Positions 24,230 through 33,832 of a DNA stretch of 64,000 nucleotides are shown one piece after another; the stretch's first letter is position 1, and every line of letters starts with the position of its first letter. This DNA comes from an uncultured Oligoflexia bacterium (GTDB lineage: Bacteria; Bdellovibrionota; Bacteriovoracia; Bacteriovoracales; Bacteriovoracaceae), in the NCBI GenBank assembly GCA_913058265.1, contig CAJXPQ010000002.1:248001-312000 (forward strand), in the 5' to 3' direction. Under the pieces are notes generated by a model. It saw only the letters and a program-made list of their open reading frames with translations. It ran no database searches and was not told where the DNA came from. The position numbers and the translations under genes were made by a program.

Positions 24230-25321
24230 TTACATCACCTCAGTAAATGCATTCATTATTTTTCGCGAACTATTTAAAGTTTCGTCAGGCTCTACCACTC
24301 CTTCTTTACTATGGGTACTTCTTACAAATGGTGCTACTTCACACAAGTCAGCACCAGTAACTTTAAAGTTCTTTCCAATCTCTTGGATGAACTTCACACA
24401 TGTCTCAGGATTTAGACCATTGTCTTCTGGAGTACCTGTTGCACTAGCATACCTAGCATCCAGTGCATCTATATCAAAGCTTATATAAATTTCATCGACT
24501 TTTTTAGATTTAAGTTTTTCAATAACTTCTTTTAAAACTTGAGATTCATTTTCTATAATTTCATTTGCCCAATACTGTGAAACTCCTAGCTTGGATTCCC
24601 AATGCTGTTTGTCTTGTCCACTTGATCTAATGCCAAGCTGGATAATATCGTCAGGAGCCTCTAACTCTTCGAGCATATGGTAGGCCCAGGATGCAAAACA
24701 AATATCGATACCGAGTCTTTTAGGCATTAAATCGGTGTGAGCATCAAAGTGAATTATCGCAACTTTTTTATTTTGTGATCTTTTGGCCCTGATCCAAGGC
24801 TTTACTAGTGAGTAGCTCACCGAATGATCTCCACCCATACCGATAATTTTTTTGTGTGGATATTGTTGATAGAAGTTCTGGCAAAAATGCTCCGTAATAC
24901 TAAGAGCACTAACTGGAAGAAGAGGTTGACCTGAATAGAGGGCCTCCCTGCAACTTTTTATTGTTTCTGTATTTAAGTATTTATCATGAAGTAGATGAGG
25001 AATGGTTTTAACATCACCTAAGTCAAAGAAGTGATGAAAATCTAATTGTTGTCTTATAAAAAGTGGCCCCCAGTTGGCACCTCTTTGTATTCCACCACCT
25101 GTATCAATAGTAACCCCAAGTAAACAAGGTTTTGTATTAGTATCTAAGGACTTGTAGCTTTCTTTCCACTTTGTTGTAACTTTATTAAGATCGTCAGTAT
25201 TATAGAGACTTTGATGCAGCTTCTGTTTATTTTCTTTGGCGGTATGGACTGTAAAAACACCGTTACCGGGTGGACATAGGTACTGAAAGCTTAGTTCCTT
25301 TAAATCGATTTTCGTATTCAT
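24230..25321 (-). CDS. Arginase/agmatinase-superfamily ureohydrolase (paralogue 2, N-terminally extended)
   Basis: The 363-residue protein has complete Mn-binding blocks: IGMGGDHSVSYS near 155, IIHFDAHTD near 185 and SFDIDALDARYASATGTPE near 280. It differs from the other two ureohydrolases in the window by about 70 extra N-terminal residues and by ASATGTPEDNGL in place of APGTGTPEPGG. This places it closer to formiminoglutamase or a guanidino-acid hydrolase than to classical SpeB. It is the first gene of the aat operon, which gives no metabolic clue. The substrate is open. Confidence 0.8.
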   Translation of the reverse strand: MNTKIDLKELSFQYLCPPGNGVFTVHTAKENKQKLHQSLYNTDDLNKVTTKWKESYKSLDTNTKPCLLGVTIDTGGGIQRGANWGPLFIRQQLDFHHFFDLGDVKTIPHLLHDKYLNTETIKSCREALYSGQPLLPVSALSITEHFCQNFYQQYPHKKIIGMGGDHSVSYSLVKPWIRAKRSQNKKVAIIHFDAHTDLMPKRLGIDICFASWAYHMLEELEAPDDIIQLGIRSSGQDKQHWESKLGVSQYWANEIIENESQVLKEVIEKLKSKKVDEIYISFDIDALDARYASATGTPEDNGLNPETCVKFIQEIGKNFKVTGADLCEVAPFVRSTHSKEGVVEPDETLNSSRKIMNAFTEVM

Positions 25322-25424
25322 AAATATTATTCCTTTAACTTACTCATAAAATTTTAGATCAAAATATCGAGACATACTAGCGAAATTAGAATTTCCCGTG
25401 TAGTATGCCCCCTGAGAGGTATAT

Positions 25425-26204
25425 ATGATTTCAATTAAATCGACGAGAGAAATAGAGATAATGAGACAATCTTGCCAATTGGCAGCAAGAACTCTTAACT
25501 ATATAGACAGTAAATTAGAGATTGGCATGACAACAGAAGATGTTAACACGCTTTGTCACGATTTTATTATTGCTCACGATGCTTACCCTTCGCCATTAAA
25601 TTATCACGGATTTCCAAAATCAGTATGTACTTCTTTAAATGAGGTTATTTGCCATGGAATTCCATCTACGAAAGATAAGCTCAAAGATGGTGACATTCTT
25701 AATATTGATGTCACAACTTACTTAAAAAACTTTCACGGTGACACAAACAGAACTTACTTCATTGGCAATGTAGATCCAAAGATACAAAAACTAGTTAAAG
25801 TGACTTATGAGTGCATGATGGCCGGAATAGCAGTTTGTAAGCCCGGCGCTAAAATGGGAGATATTGGAGCTATTATAGAGCAGATGGCCCATGATAATGG
25901 TTATACTGTTGTGCAGGAGTATTGTGGTCATGGGATCGGACGAGAGTTCCACGAAGAGCCACAAGTATTGCACTATGGTAAGAGTGGTACTGGTGCAGAA
26001 ATGAAACCTGGTATGACTTTTACAATAGAACCAATGATTAATCTTGGTAAGAGACACTGTCGTCTGTTGAAGGATGACTGGACAGTAGTGACAAAAGATA
26101 AGAAGCCGTCAGCGCAGTTTGAACACACGATTCTTATTACTGAGAGCGGATCTGAAATCCTAACACTAGATCCAGAAAACCCTTATGATCCGAAATTTGA
26201 TTAG
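25425..26204 (+). CDS. map: Methionine aminopeptidase type I
   Basis: This 259-residue enzyme removes initiator methionine from nascent proteins. The five metal ligands are visible in their contexts: the Asp pair in ILNIDVTTYLKNFHGDTNRT, His in GHGIGREFHEEPQVLHYG, Glu in FTIEPMINLG and the last Glu in QFEHTILI. The catalytic His sits in LNYHGFPKSVCTSLNEVICHG. The N-terminus has no zinc-finger extension, so it is a plain bacterial type I enzyme. The downstream BFD-like gene overlaps its last 20 bases. A second copy elsewhere cannot be excluded. Confidence 0.95.
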   Translation: MISIKSTREIEIMRQSCQLAARTLNYIDSKLEIGMTTEDVNTLCHDFIIAHDAYPSPLNYHGFPKSVCTSLNEVICHGIPSTKDKLKDGDILNIDVTTYLKNFHGDTNRTYFIGNVDPKIQKLVKVTYECMMAGIAVCKPGAKMGDIGAIIEQMAHDNGYTVVQEYCGHGIGREFHEEPQVLHYGKSGTGAEMKPGMTFTIEPMINLGKRHCRLLKDDWTVVTKDKKPSAQFEHTILITESGSEILTLDPENPYDPKFD

Positions 26205-26697
26205 TGAAGTCGAGGAGCTTAAGTACTTTAGGTCACACTTAGAGACTAAAGAGAACTTCAACTTCTTTATAAGACTGGACTCAAAAAATAAAGTTTTTAA
26301 GTTTCACTACTGTGCGCCTAAGAGGTTCTGTCCTTATTTTGAGCTCATTGGAGACTTTATCCAAGATAAAGAGTTCCATGAACTTAACTCGAGTCTTTCT
26401 TCACAGATTGAATTACATTATCAACAAGAACTATCGCTCGATTTTGATCTGGCAGTTACTGGCCTAAAGAGATATTTATGGGAACTTACTGGCAGAATGA
26501 TTGATGAATCAGTCAACTCGAATCAAGTCATATGTCGTTGCCAGAGGATTGATAGAAGTAAACTGTGTGAGTTCGCAAATAATTGTGATTTTGATCAAAA
26601 GAAAGTCATTAAAGCTTCAAATATTTCTATGATTTGTGGTGCCTGTGAAGAAGAATTCAAGGAAAGCTGGGATGAATTGCTAACAGTCCTTAAATAA
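26185..26697 (+). CDS. Protein with C-terminal BFD-like [2Fe-2S] domain
   Basis: The 170-residue protein ends in a bacterioferritin-associated-ferredoxin-like domain (about 112-155): ICRCQRIDRSKLCEF and ISMICGACEEEF, giving the C-x-C ... C-x2-C ligand pattern typical of Fer2_BFD. The N-terminal 110 residues (SEVEELKYFRSHLE..., CAPKRFCPYFELIGDFI) contain two more cysteines but match no family I know. It is translated with map through a 20-base overlap. A link to iron or redox sensing is likely from the domain; the partner is unknown. Confidence 0.7.
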   Translation: MIRNLISEVEELKYFRSHLETKENFNFFIRLDSKNKVFKFHYCAPKRFCPYFELIGDFIQDKEFHELNSSLSSQIELHYQQELSLDFDLAVTGLKRYLWELTGRMIDESVNSNQVICRCQRIDRSKLCEFANNCDFDQKKVIKASNISMICGACEEEFKESWDELLTVLK

Positions 26698-27252
26698 ATT
26701 AGGTGCAGTGATTTTTTTAAAAATAAGTTCGTAATTATGTTTATTTTCAATTAAATCTTTAAAGCCAACGTCCTCTAGAAGATATCTTCCGTTTTGATAG
26801 AAAACACGTAGTTCTGGAATTTTTTTCTGAAGGCAATCGGCTTTTGGACTCTCTGCTTGAATCGCATTAATAAAGATAATAAGTAATTTAATTGAGTCAA
26901 TCTTCAATTGCTTAATAAGCTTCATATCTATGGCGTGTTCTTTTATTGAGTTCGTATCGACTGATGAGTAGAAGGTGTTTCCTCTAAGTAGGATAAACTT
27001 AAGTAGGCTTAAACTTTTAAAAGAATTATCCTTATCACAAACAACCTCTAGATATTTATCATTAAGCTTGACCGTTTTTGGAAGTTGTAAGAGTTCACTG
27101 ATCATCTCTTGATTTAACTTATTATAAGCACCACTCTGTTTCTTTTGATGAATAATCTTTTCTTCTTGCCCAAGGCAGAATAGCAGGTAGTTATCACTAG
27201 CTATGGAGTTAAGAGATGTTATTAATGTTAAAATCAATAAAAAGTATTTCAT
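26680..27252 (-). CDS. Hypothetical secreted protein
   Basis: The 190-residue protein has a signal peptide (MKYFLLILTLITSLNSIAS) and a basic, leucine/isoleucine-rich mature region without a recognised motif. It has cysteines near 26, 73, 140 and at the end. The 3' end overlaps the BFD-like gene tail to tail by 18 bases. It is a single gene divergent from tatC. Nothing else can be said about function. Confidence 0.6.
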   Translation of the reverse strand: MKYFLLILTLITSLNSIASDNYLLFCLGQEEKIIHQKKQSGAYNKLNQEMISELLQLPKTVKLNDKYLEVVCDKDNSFKSLSLLKFILLRGNTFYSSVDTNSIKEHAIDMKLIKQLKIDSIKLLIIFINAIQAESPKADCLQKKIPELRVFYQNGRYLLEDVGFKDLIENKHNYELIFKKITAPNLFKDC

Positions 27253-27350
27253 AAACAGATTATAACTTCCGATTAAGAAAATGTCCTTTTTTGTTTGAAG
27301 TTTCCTGTAATCTGACTAGAATAGTCAGTTCAAAGGGACATGAGAGAATT

Positions 27351-28106
27351 ATGAAAGAAATGGCATTAACGGATCATCTAACAGAGCTACGCACACGAGT
27401 TATTCGTGTCGTGCTAATTTTGTTTGTGGCCTTTGGGATCTGCTATCACTTTGGTGAACAAATACAGAATATACTTTTAGCACCCTTAAGAGAAGCACTC
27501 GGTTCTGATGGAAAAGTCGTATTCATAGGTTTGTTAGATAAGATCTTGGCGCAATTCCAATTATCTTTTTGGAGCGCTATCATCTTTTCTTCCCCTTTGT
27601 GGTTTACTCAAATTTGGCTTTTTATTCGCCCAGGTCTCTATGATAAAGAAGCTAAAATCATTATGCCTTTTCTATTCTTTAGTTTTGTCCTTTTTTGGCT
27701 AGGTATATGCTTTGGATATTTTATAGTTTTTCCTTATACATTTGAAACAATCCTAAACTTTGGAGTTCAAGGCGTAGAGGCAACAATGAGTCTAAAAGAT
27801 TATATTGTCCTTTCAAGTAAGGTCCTTGTTTTCCTAGGTCTATTGTTTCAATTACCTAATATCATGCTTATCTTAGGCTTTATGGGCATAGTAGATAGTA
27901 AGAAATTATCAGAGATTCGCCCTTATGTTCTTACAGGCTTTGCGTTTTTATCGGCCTTAATGACACCTCCAGATCCTATTACTATGATGGCGCTATGGAT
28001 TCCTCTTGTGATTCTTTATGAGCTTGGTCTTTTGACGGTTCGCTTCCTTGCAGATCCCTTTACTAAGAAAAAAGACAGTGAGTTACAGGTCAATTCAGAA
28101 GATTAA
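27351..28106 (+). CDS. tatC: Sec-independent protein translocase TatC
   Basis: TatC is the multispanning receptor of the twin-arginine pathway, which exports folded proteins. The ATG at 27351 is chosen because GAGAG lies five bases upstream and the product starts MALTDHLTELRTRVIR after MKE, the family N-terminus; an upstream TTG frame gives an unrelated extension. The 251 residues hold six hydrophobic spans and the conserved FxxxF.A.L and P..FFxxG-like blocks (LWFTQIWLFIRPGLYDKE, FFSFVLFWLGICFGYFIVFP). No tatA or tatB is adjacent, so these must lie elsewhere. A 6-bp inverted repeat (27312-27317 with 27323-27328) sits in the leader. Confidence 0.92.
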   Translation: MKEMALTDHLTELRTRVIRVVLILFVAFGICYHFGEQIQNILLAPLREALGSDGKVVFIGLLDKILAQFQLSFWSAIIFSSPLWFTQIWLFIRPGLYDKEAKIIMPFLFFSFVLFWLGICFGYFIVFPYTFETILNFGVQGVEATMSLKDYIVLSSKVLVFLGLLFQLPNIMLILGFMGIVDSKKLSEIRPYVLTGFAFLSALMTPPDPITMMALWIPLVILYELGLLTVRFLADPFTKKKDSELQVNSED

Positions 28107-28160
28107 ATTATAGCTTCCGTCTATGTTTTCAAAGCTAGTTAAATACCTTAACTTTATGTC

Positions 28161-29624
28161 ATGGTTTTACGTATAGTCTTAGGTAATCAATTATTCCCAA
28201 CTGCATATTATAAAAAGGATGATCTTCTTTTTATGTGTGAAGACTATGAATTATGTACTCATTATAAGTACCATAAGCATAAAATAATTTTCTTTTTGGC
28301 CAGTATGCGAAACTTTAAAGATGAGTTAGTTTCCCTTGGCAAACAGGTTGAGTATTTCTCTTTAAATAAAAAGAATAGTTTTTTTTCTAACTTGGAAAAA
28401 ACAATTGATAAAAACAAAGTAACAAGTATTTTAATTTACGAGGTTGAGGATAAATTTTTTGAAAAAAAAATAAGAGATTTCTGTCGCAAGTCTAATATTG
28501 AGGTTCAGTTTGAAAAGTCGCCAATGTTCTTAGTTTCTCGTGATTCATTTAAAAAATATAATGCAAATGTTAAAAAGCCCTTTATGAAATCTTTTTATGA
28601 AGGTTTAAGACAAAATACCAACATACTTATGACCGAGGATGGTAAACCTGTTGGTGGTAAATATAGTTTTGATGCAGAAAATAGAAAAAAAATACCAAAA
28701 AAGTTTGATGTCATAAATAATCCAGTAGTTACTGAACATGACAAAAATACCGTCGAGGTAATCGACCTTGTGGCAAAAACATTCAAAGATCATCCAGGAC
28801 AAGGAAAGGACTTCTGGCTACATACTTCCAGAAGAGGAGCCTTAAAAGAACTCAATTATTTTTTTAAACAGAAGTTTGATCTGTTTGGAACTTATGAAGA
28901 TGCCCTGGACAATAGGGATCCATTTTTATACCACTCAGTAATGAGTCCTTATTTAAATATAGGTTTTATTACCCCAGAAGAAATAGTCAAAAAAGCTCTG
29001 AAAATTGATGTCAGTATCAACTCGAAAGAAGGTTTTGTAAGACAAATAATCGGCTGGCGTGAATTTGTTAGAGGAATCTATCAAGAGTACTCAGTAGAGC
29101 AAGAGTCTTCTAACTTTTTTAATCATAAGAAAAAATTAACTAAGAGTTGGTATGGGGGAAATACTGGTATTCCACCCCTTGATGATGCAATTAATAAAAC
29201 TCAAAAGTATGGCTACTCCCATCATATTGAGCGTTTAATGGTCATCTCTAACTTAATGCTTCTATGTGAAATTGATCCCAAGGAAGTCCACAAATGGTTT
29301 ATGGAGATGTATGTCGACTCAAGTGATTGGGTTATGGGACCAAATATTTACGGTATGGCGCAATTCAGTGATGGTGGTATATTCGCTACAAAACCTTATA
29401 TTTGTGGTTCCAACTATATTCATAAAATGGGGCATTATCCTAAGGGTGATTGGAATGATGTTATGGATGGTCTGTATTGGAGATTTATAGATCGTAACCA
29501 AGATTTTTTAAAAAAAAATTACCGGATGAGTATGATGGTTAAGCTCTTAGAAAAAATGGATGACACAAAGAGGGAACGTATCTTTAAAGTCGCTGAAAAA
29601 TTTATTTCGGATAATACGATTTGA
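28161..29624 (+). CDS. Photolyase-related protein (FeS-BCP/PhrB-like) without its Fe-S cysteines
   Basis: At 487 residues, this follows the prokaryotic (6-4) photolyase/DPRP family, which repairs UV photoproducts with FAD and light. The N-terminus [13 protein letters not shown], the FAD-binding region ([47 protein letters not shown]) and [14 protein letters not shown] are typical. The family normally has a [4Fe-4S] cluster held by one Cys near the LMV..N helix and three in a YCxxCxY...ACP loop. Here that loop reads [15 protein letters not shown] and has no cysteine. The start has no clear Shine-Dalgarno. The next photolyase gene overlaps its stop (TTGA). Confidence 0.8.
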   Translation: MVLRIVLGNQLFPTAYYKKDDLLFMCEDYELCTHYKYHKHKIIFFLASMRNFKDELVSLGKQVEYFSLNKKNSFFSNLEKTIDKNKVTSILIYEVEDKFFEKKIRDFCRKSNIEVQFEKSPMFLVSRDSFKKYNANVKKPFMKSFYEGLRQNTNILMTEDGKPVGGKYSFDAENRKKIPKKFDVINNPVVTEHDKNTVEVIDLVAKTFKDHPGQGKDFWLHTSRRGALKELNYFFKQKFDLFGTYEDALDNRDPFLYHSVMSPYLNIGFITPEEIVKKALKIDVSINSKEGFVRQIIGWREFVRGIYQEYSVEQESSNFFNHKKKLTKSWYGGNTGIPPLDDAINKTQKYGYSHHIERLMVISNLMLLCEIDPKEVHKWFMEMYVDSSDWVMGPNIYGMAQFSDGGIFATKPYICGSNYIHKMGHYPKGDWNDVMDGLYWRFIDRNQDFLKKNYRMSMMVKLLEKMDDTKRERIFKVAEKFISDNTI

Positions 29625-31057
29625 ATATTGTTTGGCTAAAAAGAGATTTGCGACTATTAGATAATCCGGCCTTAAGTTTTGCCAGTCAGCAAGAATTCGT
29701 TGTTATTTATATTTTTGAACCTAGTATGTCATATAACTATGACTTCGATATAAGACATTGGCGCTTTGTTTATCAATCGCTAACAAATCTGGAAGAGCAA
29801 GGTCTTAAAGTTATAAAGCTTTATGGTGAAGCTGTTGATGTCTTCACCGCTCTTAATGCTAAGTATAATAAAATCACAATTTATAGTCATCAAGAAACAG
29901 GAAATGACCTAAGCTTTAAAAGAGATTTAAGGATTAAGAAATTGTTTGCGTCCGAGAATTGTCTTTGGAGAGAAAGTAAGGCTTATGGAGTCTCAAGAGG
30001 TTTAAAGAGCAGAAAAACATGGGACTATGATTGGCTTAGATATGTGAAAGACCAGAATAACTACGATGTGATATTAGGCCATAATATTCATGACAAAGAA
30101 ATTGAGAGTGAGTTTCGATTAGGGGAATCGTTCCTAAATGATCTAAGTATAGTTGATCCAAACATGCAATATGGTGGTGAAGGTTTTGCTCAAGAGAATT
30201 TAAAATCTTTCTTAGAAGAAAGAATCGACAAATATTTGGGAGCAATTTCTTACCCGGAAAAAAGTCGCTACTATTGCTCTCGTATCTCTACACATATCTC
30301 TTGGGGGAACATCTCTATACGCCAAATCTATCAGGCATGTGAGAGAGTAAAACCTAGTTTTAATAATAAAAAACCGATCAATCAATTTATGGCACGGCTC
30401 AAATGGCATTGTCATTTTATTCAAAAGCTTGAGTCAGAACCGAGAATAGAATTTGAAAATTTAAATATGGTCTTTAATAATATTAGACAGAAGAAGAATA
30501 AAGCGTATCTTAAAGCTTGGAAGCAAGGGCAAACTGGTTATCCTCTCATCGATGCAGCAATGAGATGTGTTGAGGTAACGGGATATCTCAATTTTAGATT
30601 AAGGGCGACAGTTGTCTCATTTTTAACTCATATTCTGTGGCAACCTTGGCAGGAGGGGAGCGGACATCTTGCAAGAAAGTTTTTGGACTATGAACCAGGT
30701 ATTCATTTTTCTCAATTTCAAATGCAAGCAGGGACCACAGGCATCAATACAATACGTATTTATAATCCGATTAAGCAATCTCTAGAAAAAGATAAAGATG
30801 GAATCTTCATCAAAAAGTGGGTCCCGGAGCTTGCAAATCTTCCTAGTTCTCTTATTCATGAACCTTGGAATATAGCGCCTATGGATGAAATATTGTACGG
30901 ATTTACTCCCGGGAAAGACTACCCTAAACCTATTATTAAGTTTGAAGTTGCATATCGTAATGCTCAAGATAAGCTTTGGTCCTTAAAGAAATCCGATCAA
31001 AGCAAGAGCTTTTCTAAGAAAATTCTTAGAAAGCATGCAAGAAAAGTAAGATCATAA
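29621..31057 (+). CDS. DNA photolyase/cryptochrome family flavoprotein
   Basis: The 478-residue protein begins [18 protein letters not shown], the photolyase N-terminal antenna-domain signature, with a TTG start inside the previous stop. The C-terminal FAD domain shows [59 protein letters not shown] and NPIKQSL...WVPEL. These correspond to the flavin pocket and to the usual WQW...G.D...RxFNP block. The substitution of FQMQAGTTG for WQW marks a particular bacterial subgroup. Coupling to the DPRP gene suggests complementary repair of the two main UV lesions, or a sensor with a repair enzyme. The lesion specificity is not readable. Confidence 0.85.
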   Translation: MNIVWLKRDLRLLDNPALSFASQQEFVVIYIFEPSMSYNYDFDIRHWRFVYQSLTNLEEQGLKVIKLYGEAVDVFTALNAKYNKITIYSHQETGNDLSFKRDLRIKKLFASENCLWRESKAYGVSRGLKSRKTWDYDWLRYVKDQNNYDVILGHNIHDKEIESEFRLGESFLNDLSIVDPNMQYGGEGFAQENLKSFLEERIDKYLGAISYPEKSRYYCSRISTHISWGNISIRQIYQACERVKPSFNNKKPINQFMARLKWHCHFIQKLESEPRIEFENLNMVFNNIRQKKNKAYLKAWKQGQTGYPLIDAAMRCVEVTGYLNFRLRATVVSFLTHILWQPWQEGSGHLARKFLDYEPGIHFSQFQMQAGTTGINTIRIYNPIKQSLEKDKDGIFIKKWVPELANLPSSLIHEPWNIAPMDEILYGFTPGKDYPKPIIKFEVAYRNAQDKLWSLKKSDQSKSFSKKILRKHARKVRS

Positions 31058-31178
31058 AGATACTAGCGTCTTTTTACGCCTAAAAACAGCATCTTAAGTT
31101 GGTTTGTTAGGGATTAAATCCAATTCATTTACTTCAGATACCCCCTATTTAGCCGAAAAGCTATATGAGGTATTACAT

Positions 31179-31877
31179 ATGATTATCGATTTTCAAAATG
31201 CGACTTATACCATTCCAAACGGTGAGACTTTATTTAAAAGTCTAAATTTTCGCTTATTTCCCAATGAGTATTATGGGTTACTTGGTGAGAATGGTGCGGG
31301 AAAATCCACACTTATTGAGATGATCATGGGGCTGAGAAAACTTTCAGAGGGTAAGATCAATGTCTTTGGAGAGGATCCTAGTGCAAGTTCAAGAACTCAG
31401 AAAGATCGAATCTTTGTTTTAACACATGATATGGAAGTTCCAGGTTTTGTTGTTGTAAAAGATCTTTTAGATTATTACAAAACCTTTTATCCTCGATATA
31501 GTATCGAGATCGAGCAAGAGCTATTAGTTCTTTTTGATATAGATCCAAAGAAAAAGTTTGGTTCACTATCCACGGGACAAAAAATTAAGGCCGTTCTTTG
31601 TGCTGCTTTTGCTGCCAAAGCTGATCTTTATTTATTTGATGAAGTTACAGCAGTACTTGATCCTAGATCTCGTAAAAATTTCTTCTATTTTTTACATAAA
31701 TTTAGAGAGTATCATCAGTGTTCAATAATCTTAGCAACAAATATCGCAGAGGACTTAATTCAATCAGTTGAAAAAGTCATTTTTATTGATGGAGATCATA
31801 GAGCTCTCATTAAAAACATCGATGAAATTGAGAAACTCTTTAACATCAAAGAAATGTATAGGAAGGACTCGGCATGA
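31179..31877 (+). CDS. ABC transporter ATP-binding protein
   Basis: The ATG at 31179 has GAGG eight bases upstream and starts MIIDFQNATYTIPNGETLF, a normal ABC N-terminus, giving 232 residues; an in-frame upstream start would add 25 atypical residues. Walker A is GENGAGKST, the signature is LSTGQKIKA and Walker B is ADLYLFDEV. The lack of an in-gene membrane part and the downstream permease indicate a two-gene exporter of the ABC-2 type. The stop overlaps the permease ATG (ATGA). The substrate is unknown. Confidence 0.92.
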   Translation: MIIDFQNATYTIPNGETLFKSLNFRLFPNEYYGLLGENGAGKSTLIEMIMGLRKLSEGKINVFGEDPSASSRTQKDRIFVLTHDMEVPGFVVVKDLLDYYKTFYPRYSIEIEQELLVLFDIDPKKKFGSLSTGQKIKAVLCAAFAAKADLYLFDEVTAVLDPRSRKNFFYFLHKFREYHQCSIILATNIAEDLIQSVEKVIFIDGDHRALIKNIDEIEKLFNIKEMYRKDSA

Positions 31878-33235
31878 ATCGTATCTGGAGACTCATAAAA
31901 TATAGTGTGATCTTTCACAAAGTAAATATGGCCTACTTGCTTGGAGTGAGCCTTTGTGTTTATTCAATTATCACATTTTTAAATGATACCAATAAAGAAA
32001 TTGGAGAACAGTTAATGACATATAGTATGTATGTCATTTTTATGAACTCAATGCTCAAAGCCGCTCCTAAATCGAGTGCGACGTTTGACCTAAAACACTT
32101 ACTGGGTCTTCCTTTAACACGAATGGAAATCATTTTTGTTAAGTCATTTACAGATATTGTGATTTTATTACCTGTGATTTGTCTTGCCATGTATGGATAC
32201 TATCTTTCTGAGTACCCATATAATTTTGCTGTTGTATTTGCCTTTACAATCCTAGCACTCGGACTTATGAACATCATCATCCTTTATCGTAGAATAGATG
32301 GGGCAAGAGCACAACATGTAAAAGGTTCGTTCATTTCTAACTTTAAGCATCTTCAAAAGTTTTTAGACTTTATGTTTATCAGTTTACTGGGAACAACAGT
32401 CTTTTTAATTTTAAAAGTAACTGCGGATAAGAATACCATCTTACTTCAGTATGGTGTCGGAGTAATCTTAATTACTGGTGTTTTCTATATGACCCATAAA
32501 ACATTAAAACTATTTAAGGATGAGAGCTTATCATATTTTTTGATGAAGAGAGATGGCTTCTCCATTGGCTGGAAAGTTTTATTTGTTATTATTCCCCTGG
32601 TGGTTGTGACATCATCAAATAAAGAAGCTTATACAAAACTATTGAAAACTTATGGTGCAAATGACAGTCAACTCGTAGAGCTTCAATTTGCTATTGATAA
32701 GATGAATAATATTAAACAGAAAAGAATTCTTCTCGCAATTCTAGAGAATGATATGGAAAGCTTCGATAAATATTTAAATGAGGATGGAAAACTTGCATTA
32801 TCTGCACAGGTTCTAGGAAATTACCCTGCTCACGTTGCTGCCAGAAAGAAAAGAGTTGTCATGTTTAAAAAGATCGTTGAAATCGATCCCGAATCAGTTA
32901 ATAAAGTAGGTAAGTATAGGCTACGGACACCTATCTTCTCAGCATTAAAGAACTGCGATATGGAGATGTTACAAGTCATTGCTGATGCTGGTGGGAATAT
33001 TGATCAGCAGGATAAGGATGGTATTACACCTATGATTTTTGCTGCCAGTAAAAACTGCTATGGTGGAGTTCTTAAGCTTCAAGCAATGGGTGCCAAGGAA
33101 GATATCCTTACGAATAAAGGTTATAATGTCGCTAACTATATCAAGTCCAACTCCGGGATTAGAGCGTTTGTAAGTGTTAAGCCTATAGTTAAGAAAAAGA
33201 CTGATAGAGGTGTTGCCTCAAAGGTAAAAAGATAA
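31874..33235 (+). CDS. ABC-2-type permease fused to ankyrin repeats
   Basis: In this 453-residue protein, residues 1-245 hold about six hydrophobic segments with the ABC-2 permease look (KHLLGLPLTRMEIIFVKSFTDIVILLPVI is a typical coupling-helix region). From about 265 on the sequence turns hydrophilic and carries ankyrin-like repeats of about 33 residues: GNYPAHVAARKKRVVMFKKI, then LRTPIFSALKNCDMEMLQVI and DGITPMIFAASKNCYGGVLK. Ankyrin repeats bind proteins, so the transporter may recruit a partner. The repeats probably face the cytoplasm or periplasm depending on helix count. A fusion of these two parts is unusual. Confidence 0.8.
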   Translation: MNRIWRLIKYSVIFHKVNMAYLLGVSLCVYSIITFLNDTNKEIGEQLMTYSMYVIFMNSMLKAAPKSSATFDLKHLLGLPLTRMEIIFVKSFTDIVILLPVICLAMYGYYLSEYPYNFAVVFAFTILALGLMNIIILYRRIDGARAQHVKGSFISNFKHLQKFLDFMFISLLGTTVFLILKVTADKNTILLQYGVGVILITGVFYMTHKTLKLFKDESLSYFLMKRDGFSIGWKVLFVIIPLVVVTSSNKEAYTKLLKTYGANDSQLVELQFAIDKMNNIKQKRILLAILENDMESFDKYLNEDGKLALSAQVLGNYPAHVAARKKRVVMFKKIVEIDPESVNKVGKYRLRTPIFSALKNCDMEMLQVIADAGGNIDQQDKDGITPMIFAASKNCYGGVLKLQAMGAKEDILTNKGYNVANYIKSNSGIRAFVSVKPIVKKKTDRGVASKVKR

Positions 33236-33246
33236 AAGATTAGTTC

Positions 33247-33765
33247 TTATTGCGCCATAGCTCCTAAAATTTCAGCTGCTAGAATTGCACCGCCTACAAA
33301 AATTGCAGTATTTGCTGCCTTATCGGATATTCCTATGCCAGGTCGATTCATTTTATTCGCCGTATTTGATTCTATCAGTTTAGTTTTTTGCTTCAGTAAG
33401 TAATCAGTAACCTCATTACTTTTTTTCATACTCTCAGTTACTCCAAGGTCGGATACTGTAATGAGTCTTAACTTCGTTAAGTTAAAAAACATTATAAAGC
33501 TTGATTCATCTCGGTTTGATTTTTTTAACTCAGTTTCACCGAAGATTTGAACAAGCTTACCTTCAAAGTTTTGCATATTTTTAATCGTTGATCTTGGAGA
33601 TACAGGATAGGCATACTTCTTTTTATTCTGAGTGAATACGACAAAGTAATTCGTTCCTTCAGTTTCATGTTTTGTCTTAATAATCTTCCCAGCGATAGGA
33701 GTCTTCTCAGTACTTAGGACTGGTAGTAAGAAAATAAGTGATAAAATTAAAATTATGGACTTCAT
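33247..33765 (-). CDS. Hypothetical exported protein with C-terminal hydrophobic tail
   Basis: The 172-residue protein has a signal peptide (MKSIILILSLIFLLPVLS), a beta-rich domain (about 25-100, with GKIIKTKHETEGTNYFVVF and GKLVQIFGETEL) that resembles small SH3- or OB-like folds, and a glycine/alanine-rich hydrophobic C-terminal segment (AANTAIFVGGAILAAEIL) that could insert in a membrane. No family is recognised. It ends 12 bases from the ABC permease stop, convergently. Confidence 0.55.
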   Translation of the reverse strand: MKSIILILSLIFLLPVLSTEKTPIAGKIIKTKHETEGTNYFVVFTQNKKKYAYPVSPRSTIKNMQNFEGKLVQIFGETELKKSNRDESSFIMFFNLTKLRLITVSDLGVTESMKKSNEVTDYLLKQKTKLIESNTANKMNRPGIGISDKAANTAIFVGGAILAAEILGAMAQ

Positions 33766-33832
33766 ATGTCTTCCTTTCTTTGTACTTTACTCTACCTATG
33801 AGTTTCTTATTAGAATATGATCTAGCTTAGTT

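Noticed and set aside
26300..26700. Bacterioferritin-associated ferredoxin gene (bfd)
   Set aside because: The BFD-like domain is only the end of a longer protein, and no bacterioferritin gene is nearby.
27291..27350. Upstream TTG start for tatC
   Set aside because: The added residues are not TatC-like, and a good ribosome-binding site precedes the ATG at 27351.
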